A DNA stretch of 6,231 bases from Candidatus Parcubacteria bacterium. GTDB lineage: Bacteria > Patescibacteriota > Minisyncoccia > Phycocordibacterales > GCA-2747955. The DNA is taken from NCBI GenBank assembly GCA_027024305.1, contig JALVSO010000020.1, forward strand, positions 1 to 6,231. The letters are read 5' to 3'. This document shows, one piece after another, positions 1 through 4,597 of this stretch. The notes beneath the pieces are model-generated. The model had not been told where the DNA came from, searched no databases, and saw only the letters and a program-made list of their open reading frames with translations. Each line of letters starts with the position of its first letter. Positions within the stretch are counted from its first letter, which is position 1. Both the position numbers and the translations under genes were made by a program.

Positions 1-9
1 ACAATCTAT

Positions 10-37
10 ATTTTATCGTTATTAATTTATCTGACAA
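10..37 (-). promoter_or_regulatory. Promoter for a gene beyond the left edge
   Basis: On the minus strand TTGTCA (32-37) is followed by a 16-nt spacer and TAAAAT (10-15), a close match to a sigma-70 promoter. It lies just past the terminator of the methyltransferase operon and points off the window, so it probably starts the next minus-strand gene. No start codon is visible before the edge. The call rests on the hexamers and position only. Confidence 0.5.
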
Positions 38-51
38 GGACTTATGAAGAG

Positions 52-81
52 AAAAAGCCGGCCGAGCGAAGCTCGGCCGGC
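52..81 (-). terminator. Rho-independent terminator of the hicA-antitoxin-methyltransferase operon
   Basis: A perfect 11-bp GC-rich stem (57-67 with 71-81) with a 3-nt loop is followed on the minus strand by five T (52-56). It starts 23 nt beyond the TAA of the methyltransferase gene, as expected for a terminator. Its apex reads GCGAAGC on the plus strand and so belongs to the same hairpin type as 681-711 and 3433-3457. On the plus strand there is no T-run. Confidence 0.8.
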
Positions 82-103
82 CCAAACAACATTTTCCAAA
101 TTA

Positions 104-826
104 TTATTCAACTTTTTTTAAATACAAAATCCAAAAATTTCTTTTATACTTCCTCTCTCCGTAATTGGTATAATGAGTTTCCTTTTCAAATTTTAAAATC
201 CGAAAGCGTTTTCCATATTCTCGCAGTAAATCTTCCTTGGAAAAAACCCTTTCCACCAAATCAAAATCCGGGATCTTATAGGTATCTTTCTGACCGGCTG
301 GAAAATTTTTCAGCAAAAACTTGGCATTTTTATCGCCGTCTTTTAAAAGACCCCGAGCGAAAAAATGACCACCCTTTTTTAAAACTCTCCGGCTTTCCTT
401 TAAATAAATTTCTCTTTCTTTTTCGTCGAGAGAATTGGAAGAAGTAATGTCTAAAATCAAATCAAAATATTCATCGGGAAAATCAAATTTTTCTCCGATA
501 CTTTTTTCAAAAAATTCCACCGACCCGCCTTTGATTTTGATTTCTTTAATTCTTTTATTTTTTAAATCGTTGGCCAGTTTTAAAGCTTCTGCTGAAAATT
601 CCAAACCAAAAACCTTTGCCCCCCTTTCAGCCAGATAAACGGAATTTTTACCGTTGCCGGAACCCAGGTCCAGGACTTTCAGGCCGGCGAGGGCGGAGCC
701 CTCGCCGGCCTTCCTCCTTTCTTTCTTTAATCACTTCAAAAAATTCAAAAAAGACTTCTGCGGTTTATCCCCCCGCATCAATTTCTTTAAACGATATTCC
801 CTGTTTCAAACTTTCCGATTATTCAT
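104..826 (-). CDS. Class I SAM-dependent methyltransferase (two UGA codons read as Trp)
   Basis: A 240-residue protein if UGA is read as Trp. The SAM-binding motif I is DLGSGNG at residues 53-59, followed by an acidic residue after strand 2 (LEFS, E76) and FDLILDIT at 121-128; RRVLKKGG further on is typical of small TehB/UbiE-like methyltransferases. The substrate is unknown. In-frame UGAs are codons 7 (806-808, context V-W-NREY) and 32 (731-733, context FLK-W-LKK). In relatives as I remember them this N-terminal part carries Trp at such positions. The ATG at 826 is chosen because it lies one base after the antitoxin stop (TAAAATG) and gives the family N-terminus; the standard code would leave only a start at TTG 604, cutting off motif I. 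A GC-rich hairpin encodes the linker at about residues 39-49. One UGG Trp lies near the C-terminus. It is the last gene of the operon and ends in TAA before a terminator. Confidence 0.85.
681..711. repeat. GC-rich perfect hairpin inside the methyltransferase gene
   Basis: Arms of 14 bp (681-694 and 698-711) enclose the loop GGA; the apex reads GCGGAGC on the plus strand. It is in frame and encodes an Ala/Gly/Ser-rich linker (AGEGSALAG) between the N-terminal helix and motif I of the methyltransferase. Its GC content stands far above the AT-rich gene around it. It shares outer GCCGGC arms and a 3-nt loop with the terminator at 57-81. No T-run follows on either strand, so it is not a terminator. 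Confidence 0.8.
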
Positions 827-827
827 T

Positions 828-1151
828 TTATATGGATAAAAGCTTGTCTCTCAAAAAAGACGAGACGGAATCATAACCCTTTTTCAAAGCCTCCTTTTCA
901 ATCTTGTTTTTCAAAGCCGGTGTTACCCTGAATTGAATAATTTCCGATGCTTTTTTAGAATGTTCCTTTTCAGCCAAAATTAATTCAGGTAAATCAACCA
1001 AGAGACCGGCAATATCTTCCGCTAAAAAATCCTGGGAAATATTTGCCGCTTCGCACTCTAGAAAAACAGTATTATTTTTTTTCTTTTCTAAAAGATATTC
1101 ATACTTTTTTCCGTTTACTCTTATTTCACCTTTTATTTTTTTATTTTTCAT
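828..1151 (-). CDS. HicB-like antitoxin with C-terminal ribbon-helix-helix domain
   Basis: A 107-residue protein directly after the hicA-type toxin gene. Residues 10-60 resemble a short HicB-like fold (a Tyr-rich strand, then VFLECEAANISQDFLAEDI, then a helix). Residues 71-105 (IIQFRVTPALKNKIEKEALK and on to SVSSFLRDKLL) look like a ribbon-helix-helix DNA-binding domain of the MetJ/Arc type. Such antitoxins bind the toxin and repress their own promoter. The start ATG overlaps the toxin reading frame and the stop TAA is one base before the methyltransferase ATG, so translation of all three genes is probably coupled. There is no UGA and no Trp in the gene. The toxin-first gene order is usual for HicAB. 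The fold assignment is from pattern recognition; the RHH part is the firmer half. Confidence 0.75.
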   Translation of the reverse strand: MKNKKIKGEIRVNGKKYEYLLEKKKNNTVFLECEAANISQDFLAEDIAGLLVDLPELILAEKEHSKKASEIIQFRVTPALKNKIEKEALKKGYDSVSSFLRDKLLSI

Positions 1152-1381
1152 ATTCTTTTAATTATTTTTAATGATTGCTTTTTATAAAAATCCTTACATT
1201 CTTCACCATGAACCGGAAAAACAATATCCATCGGCAACCTTGGATGCTTAAACTTTATATGGCTACCCTTAGCCTGTATTTTTTCAAAGCCCAAGTATTC
1301 TAAAACTGTTTGAATTTCTCCAAAACTCAGAGATTCCGGATTTAAAAAATACTTCTTTTTAAGTTTTTCTTTTTTACTCAT
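1133..1381 (-). CDS. hicA: HicA-family mRNA interferase toxin
   Basis: A small basic protein, 82 residues if the UGA at 1148-1150 is read as Trp, 77 if it is a stop. HicA toxins have a dsRBD-like fold and cut mRNA with a conserved His. Here the GSH motif is at residues 39-41 (AKGSHIKFKHP), preceded by the FGEIQTVLEYLGFEKI helix-strand pattern and followed by a VFPVHGEECKDFYKKQ strand-helix. These agree with the family in order and spacing. It is the first gene of the operon, behind a promoter and operator at 1391-1428. The end is the odd point: a classic ATGA overlap with the antitoxin start would end it at 1148. If UGA is always Trp here, the protein gains W-KIKK and ends at TAA (1133-1135), overlapping the antitoxin by 19 nt. 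The 1133 end is given for consistency with the other genes. Confidence 0.78.
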
Positions 1382-1390
1382 TATCTTAAT

Positions 1391-1422
1391 AACGTATACA
1401 TTTTAACATAATGTAATACATT
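1391..1422. promoter_or_regulatory. Putative autoregulatory operator of the hicA operon
   Basis: Two related dyads flank the -10 box: AATGTAATACATT (1410-1422, a perfect palindrome around its central base) in the promoter spacer, and AACGTATACATT (1391-1402) overlapping and following the -10. They are about 18-19 nt apart. Ribbon-helix-helix antitoxins commonly bind such paired short sites to repress their own operon, so the neighbouring antitoxin is the likely ligand. This is inferred from position and symmetry. Confidence 0.5.
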
Positions 1423-1428
1423 TCACAA
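1400..1428 (-). promoter_or_regulatory. Promoter of the hicA-antitoxin-methyltransferase operon
   Basis: On the minus strand TTGTGA (1423-1428), a 17-nt spacer and TAAAAT (1400-1405) make a good sigma-70 promoter. The -10 is extended by TG one base upstream (TGTTAAAAT). It ends 18 nt before the hicA ATG, leaving a leader of roughly a dozen bases with no Shine-Dalgarno sequence. Confidence 0.65.
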
Positions 1429-1446
1429 AGGCTTATCTTATTTTAT

Positions 1447-2724
1447 TTAAAAGACTTTTACTCAAATCACATAAAGAAAAAACAGAAAGTAAAACAAAGT
1501 GACCAGAAACAGGAAAATTAAATTCTTTTTTCTTTTAAATTTCTCCGGAATAAACTTCCTCTCCAAAAGCAGAAGAAAAAGAGAAATGACTCCCATGGAA
1601 AAGGCATTGATAACCGCTCCGGTGGTAATTAAAAATTTCGGTTTATCAAAACCGGCAAGCAGGATAATCAAACCAAAAAGCATTATGATAGAAACCGCCA
1701 AAGAATAAACTTTATGATCGGAAATTCCATTCTTTCATCTCTCAGAATGATTTTTAACAGCCTTGGTCAAACGGCCCAAAAAATCAAAAATACCAATCTG
1801 AACTCCAAAAATAGCCACGGCCCCCAAAATAACAAAAGAATTACCGATGAAAGGCGAAATATCTTTGCTGAAAATCTCCGCCTCTTTAATTAAAAAAGAA
1901 AAGTCATCACTTAAATTTTCAGCTCCGGCCAAAACCACTTTGGAAATATAGGCCAGCATGGCAATGATTAAAATACCTCCACCTCAGAAAAAGAAAAAGT
2001 TTTGGCGACTATTATTTTTAATCTTTTCCTCCAAAGAAACATCCATATCTTTATTTTCTTTTTCCTCTTCTTTCAGATAAAGGGAGTTGGCCAAAAGCAA
2101 ATTACCACCGGAACCGGCATAGGCGATGGCAGCCAAAAAAGTTGCCAAAAAACCGGCAGTCACTTCCTTGGGAATAAAAAGGTAGTTGTTTCCCAAAGCA
2201 AGAAAGCCCAAGAACATTTCTTCAATTTCCTTTAAATCAAAATAAAAAACAAAAAGAAAAATGGTTAAAAGAAAAAGCAGAGACATGGCGATTTTCTCTA
2301 AAAATAAAATTCTTTTATAGGCCGAGGGAGCAAAAATTAAAATTAATCCGGAAGTCAAAAGGAGAGAAAGAGAGATGGGGAGAAAAAGAGAAGTCGGCAG
2401 TTTTAAACCATCAACCAAAAGCTCGGAAGAAAGCGTGGCAAAACCGGGCCAGCCAAAACCAACAAGAGTGGAAAAGAGAATCCAGAAGATAGCCCAAGGG
2501 AAAATTTTGGAAAAAGACCAAAGAATACTTTCCTTAAAAATTAAAGTGCTTCGGGAGATTAAATTGATTAATAAAAGCTGAATGGAAATACCCAAAAGAG
2601 CACCCCATAAAATTCCAAAGCCATAATTGGCCGTCAAAAAAGGCCATAGAATAAATTCACCGGAACCAACTCCCAATGCTAAAATCAAAAAGGCCGGACC
2701 AAAGGAATAAAATATTTTTTTCAT
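1447..2724 (-). CDS. Nramp-like (LeuT-fold) membrane transporter, three UGA codons read as Trp
   Basis: A 425-residue polytopic membrane protein when UGA is Trp; the length suits Nramp-type transporters. The first segment begins FGPAFLILALGVGSGEFILW (about residues 8-27), matching TM1 of Nramp-related proteins. A GSGGNLLLANSLYLK stretch near 204-218 corresponds to the unwound TM6. Canonical metal transporters have DPGN in TM1 and MPH in TM6; neither is present here (GSGE at 20-23, GSGGN at 204-208). The ion or solute is therefore unknown, and manganese or iron transport should not be assumed. UGA codons are 247 (1984-1986), 330 (1735-1737) and 421 (1462-1464); the gene also has six UGG codons. 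Homology-like sequence continues across each UGA, and the true stop is TAA at 1447-1449. A charged loop at about 219-240 precedes the first UGA. The gene is monocistronic behind its own promoter. Confidence 0.78.
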
Positions 2725-2730
2725 TTTTAA

Positions 2731-2758
2731 ATTTTATCATTATTGATAAACAAAGCAA
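2731..2758 (-). promoter_or_regulatory. Leaderless-type promoter of the Nramp-like gene
   Basis: TAAAAT (2731-2736, minus strand) has the extension TGA just upstream (TGATAAAAT) and lies exactly 6 nt before the ATG at 2724. A weak -35, TTGCTT, is at 2753-2758 with a 16-nt spacer. Transcription would begin at or next to the A of ATG, giving an mRNA without a leader. Confidence 0.6.
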
Positions 2759-2770
2759 TTTTATATCTTA

Positions 2771-2829
2771 ACCGAAGGAGGCTATCCTACCAGCGACTAT
2801 TAGTCGCTGTCTTAACAGCAACCTTCGGT
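2771..2829. repeat. Nested dyad structure in the divergent intergenic region
   Basis: Outer arms ACCGAAGG (2771-2778) and CCTTCGGT (2822-2829) enclose an inner hairpin AGCGACTA / TAGTCGCT (2792-2799 and 2801-2808). There is no T-run on either side, so it does not look like an intrinsic terminator. It lies upstream of both divergent promoters, so it is probably not in either mRNA leader. A repeat, a small RNA or a protein-binding site are all possible; nothing decides between them. Confidence 0.5.
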
Positions 2830-2836
2830 CGCTATC

Positions 2837-2897
2837 ATCCCGGAAACAAGTTTTTCCCATGAGGAACGAATGGGTGAAAAACTTAGTTATCCGGGAT
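2837..2897. repeat. 61-nt imperfect palindrome with ATCCCGG / CCGGGAT ends
   Basis: The ends ATCCCGG (2837-2843) and CCGGGAT (2891-2897) pair. Further in, AGTTTTT and CCCAT (2849-2860) can pair with ATGGG and AAAAACT. The outer part, CATCCCGGA ... TCCGGGATCCAG, resembles intergenic palindromic repeats with that consensus seen in many bacterial genomes. It is therefore most likely a dispersed repeat (REP- or MITE-like) rather than a regulatory site. Copy number cannot be judged from one window. Confidence 0.55.
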
Positions 2898-2957
2898 CCA
2901 GATTATAAAAAAGAGTGGAAAAGAAAAGTCTTGGGTTCAGATTACAATCTAAGTGTT

Positions 2958-2988
2958 TTTACAGAGAAAAAATGAAATATGTTAAAAT
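2958..2988 (+). promoter_or_regulatory. Leaderless-type promoter of the 55-residue membrane protein gene
   Basis: TGTTAAAAT (2980-2988) is an extended -10, and its TAAAAT lies exactly 6 nt before the ATG at 2995. TTTACA at 2958-2963 could be a -35, but the 19-nt spacer is long. No Shine-Dalgarno sequence can fit, so a leaderless transcript is likely. Confidence 0.55.
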
Positions 2989-2994
2989 ATTTTT

Positions 2995-3162
2995 ATGAAA
3001 ACTTTTATCTATCTGGGAATTTTTATCGGGTCATATGTTGGCTCCCTGGTGGCAAAACTATGGGATGCCAATCTTTTTTCTTTCAGTGGAATGTTATCAT
3101 CAATTATTTTTTCAATCTTAGGAGGAATTTTGGGTTATAAAATCTATCAAAGATTTTTTTAA
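2995..3162 (+). CDS. Small glycine-rich membrane protein, 55 residues
   Basis: A short protein with two predicted membrane segments: about residues 4-21 (FIYLGIFIGSYVGSLVAK) and 33-50 (MLSSIIFSILGGILGYK). They are joined by a short loop with WDANLFSFSG, and the C-terminus is basic (YKIYQRFF). Glycines recur in both helices (GxxxG-like), suggesting tight packing or oligomerisation. Similar hypothetical proteins beginning MKT-x-IY-x-G with a late GYK are common in CPR genomes as far as I recall; no function is known to me. The start follows a strong extended -10 by 6 nt. The gene converges on sfsA, and their TAA stop codons overlap by 4 nt. It contains one UGG and no UGA. Confidence 0.7.
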   Translation: MKTFIYLGIFIGSYVGSLVAKLWDANLFSFSGMLSSIIFSILGGILGYKIYQRFF

Positions 3163-3896
3163 TTTATATCTCCACCAATATCCAGTTTAAAATAATCCAA
3201 AAGATAAACCCCCTTTTTATCAATCCTTAAATTGACCTGTCAATTTTCCACTCCGTCTTTCAAAGCCTTTTTAACCGTTTTTCCAATTTTGGTTTTTGAG
3301 GAGCCCTTTGGCGGAACAAATGCTTTGGCGTTATATTGATTACAAATCAAAACGATGGCCCGGCCATTTCTCCGACGAGCAAATTTGGCCAAATCGGAAA
3401 AATGCTTAATTAATCTATCCAAGGAAGTTACCGGCGGAAAAGCTCCGCTTTTCCGCCCTCCGGGAATATTGTTAACCATGGTTTTAACTTCTATGAAATT
3501 GTTTTCCACCTGAAAATCAATGCGAGATTTTCCCAGCTTTTTCTCTCGGACAATTTCCCGACCATTCTTTATCATTTTATCCATCAGGCCATTCTGAATA
3601 AAAAATTCCACATAGAGATTTGACTTGCTTTGGTTGATGCCGATTCATCGCTTTCTTTTGGCAGTCGGTTTTTGTGGTGAAATTGCTTCAACGGTATATC
3701 GTGTTTTTCTTTTTGGATTATCTGAAAAAGATAAAAGGCAGGGCACCTCTTTAAAATTATAATTACCAATTTTTCCGGTAACGGGACAATGACATTTTTC
3801 CTTTTTCCTATCAATTATAACTTCCATAATAAAACGATTGGGTCGTGCCACTATAATCCCCTCTTCCAATTCTTTTTTAAATTTATAATATCTCAT
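3159..3896 (-). CDS. sfsA: SfsA family protein (sugar fermentation stimulation protein homologue), two UGA codons as Trp
   Basis: 245 residues with UGA as Trp, close to the usual 230-240. SfsA proteins have an N-terminal OB-like part and a C-terminal part resembling PD-(D/E)xK nucleases; the precise role is unsettled (nucleic acid binding in E. coli). Visible landmarks in order: NRFIMEV (20-26), CHCPVTGKI (35-43), SDNPKRKTRYTVEA (58-71), W-IGIN (84-88), KSRIDF (123-128), IEVK (135-138), AFPPVTSLDR (152-161), KHFSDLAKF (164 on). D127 and E136-x-K138 are the nuclease-like acidic/Lys pattern. The UGAs are codon 84 (3645-3647) and 219 (3240-3242, context VEN-W-QVNL). The protein continues in family-like sequence (DKKGVYLLDYFKLD) to TAA at 3159-3161. 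The start ATG at 3896 gives the family N-terminus. A GC-rich hairpin encodes about residues 147-155. An operator-like palindrome lies at its promoter. Confidence 0.88.
3433..3457. repeat. Perfect hairpin inside sfsA with GCGGAGC apex
   Basis: Arms of 11 bp (3433-3443 and 3447-3457) enclose TCC on the plus strand, so the apex reads GCGGAGC on the minus (coding) strand. It encodes GRKSGAFPP of SfsA, covering the FP that is conserved in the family. The same 7-nt apex with different arms occurs at 57-81 and 681-711. Confidence 0.75.
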
Positions 3897-3908
3897 TTTC
3901 TTTTATTT

Positions 3909-3949
3909 ATTTTAATCACAAATCTGTCCGTACGAACACATATGTGATT
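3909..3949 (-). promoter_or_regulatory. Promoter and nested-palindrome operator upstream of sfsA
   Basis: The operator (3914-3949) has outer arms AATCACA / TGTGATT, 4-nt spacers and a core TGTCCGTACGAACA (3925-3938), palindromic except for one base pair. A -10 TAAAAT on the minus strand (3909-3914) abuts the arm, and TG lies two bases upstream of it; the -10 ends 12 nt before the sfsA ATG. The core covers where a -35 would be, and no good -35 is seen. A protein bound here would block or replace -35 recognition. The plan matches the site at 4550-4587 base for base in layout. Confidence 0.7.
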
Positions 3950-3977
3950 TTTTTACAGTTGCTAAACTCATCATAAT

Positions 3978-4540
3978 CTATTTTAGAATCTCTCTAAACT
4001 CCTTTAACCATTTATCACTATTGGTGGAAAATGATATCTCCGAATAAATAACATACTTTTTGAATTCTTTATGCTTTTGCAAAAAATCAAGAAGCTCCTT
4101 AATCTCATGGGGATAAATGTAAACCGACTTCTGAATTTGCAAAAATCCACCCTTGAGTAAGATTTTTCTTAATAAATTTCTCACCTCCTCTATTTCGTTT
4201 GGAATATCAAAACTTATCATCCTTCATTTTCCATCTCACTTTTTCTTTTTGCCTTTCAGTGAGTTTATTATTCTATTGCGTCGATATATTTTTTCACCAA
4301 GTTTTGTTAGAACAACTTTCTGACCCTCTAGTTTCAGGCAACCATTTTTCTTTAAGCTCTCTAAAGTTCTTTTCTGGAAAATGCCCTTTTTGATTCCATT
4401 TCTCTTCTTATTTCATACATCCTCTTCGCAGATCTTCCGGAAAGTAAAAAACTGATAAGCATAACGCCGGCCTCAGAAACAATTTCGTCCAAAATTTCAA
4501 ATTCCTGTTTTTTTAAAAACTTTTTTTGTTTTATTGTCAT
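3978..4540 (-). CDS. PaaX-like regulator with Cas2-like C-terminal domain; -1 frameshift, two UGA codons as Trp
   Basis: The protein is 187 residues if a -1 shift is applied at AAAA (4370-4373) and UGA is Trp. Residues 1-57 (frame of the ATG at 4540) and 58-98 form a helical, winged-helix-like part: FEILDEIVSEAGVMLISFLL, RREMESKRAFSRK, then RTLESLKKNGCLKLEGQKVV and LTKLGEKI. Residues 102-172 are the Cas2/PaaX-C type ferredoxin-like domain: W-DGK-W-RMISFDIPNEIEE, LQIQKSVYIYPHEIKELLDF. Both Trp of WDGKWR are UGA (4236-4238, 4224-4226); SDKWLKEF has a UGG. The stop is TAG. Such proteins are often mislabelled Cas2; there is no CRISPR array or cas1 here. Without the shift the first frame ends at residue 59 with TAG. 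The shift may be an assembly error (one missing A), a mutation or programmed slippage. The operator at its promoter suggests autoregulation. Confidence 0.75.
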
Positions 4541-4546
4541 ATAAAT

Positions 4547-4587
4547 ATAATATCACATAAATGTCCGTACGGACACTTGTGTGATAT
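4547..4587 (-). promoter_or_regulatory. Leaderless-type promoter and nested-palindrome operator of the PaaX-like gene
   Basis: The operator (4550-4587, 38 nt) has perfect 8-nt outer arms ATATCACA / TGTGATAT, 4-nt spacers, and a perfect 14-nt core TGTCCGTACGGACA (4562-4575). On the minus strand the right arm provides the TG of an extended -10 (TGATATTAT, hexamer 4547-4552), which lies exactly 6 nt before the ATG at 4540. The core covers the -35 position. It is almost the same as the site upstream of sfsA, and the adjacent winged-helix gene is the likely source of its binding protein. Confidence 0.75.
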
Positions 4588-4597
4588 CTTAATTAGA

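Noticed and set aside
435..876. Plus-strand reading frames across the methyltransferase gene, and similar ones elsewhere (for example 1499-1708, 2002-2235, 4199-4393, 5643-5963)
   Set aside because: They lie opposite well-supported minus-strand genes, have no family resemblance and no promoter, and are shadows of the real genes.
1048..1054. Another GCTTCGC apex of the hairpin family
   Set aside because: The flanking bases do not pair; it is ordinary coding sequence of the antitoxin (CEAA).
2972..3120. Alternative plus-strand start at ATG 2972 in another frame
   Set aside because: It reads through the -10 box and gives a non-repeating, non-membrane sequence; the frame from 2995 gives a coherent two-helix membrane protein directly behind a promoter.
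2859..3140. Plus-strand reading frame of 93 codons, open when UGA is Trp (starts MRNEWVKNLVIRD)
   Set aside because: It starts inside the 2837-2897 palindrome, crosses the promoter of the 55-residue gene and overlaps that gene in another frame. Its second half looks like an out-of-frame translation. The first 38 residues look moderately protein-like, so it is worth one homology search.
3914..3957. The sfsA-side palindrome as a plus-strand terminator (a T-run follows)
   Set aside because: No plus-strand gene ends upstream of it, and its bases match the operator at 4550-4587, which has no T-run.
3978..4220. A stand-alone Cas2 and thus a CRISPR locus
   Set aside because: The Cas2-like segment is continuous with an upstream helix-turn-helix-like part and the WDGKWR linker of PaaX-type regulators; there are no CRISPR repeats or other cas genes in the window.
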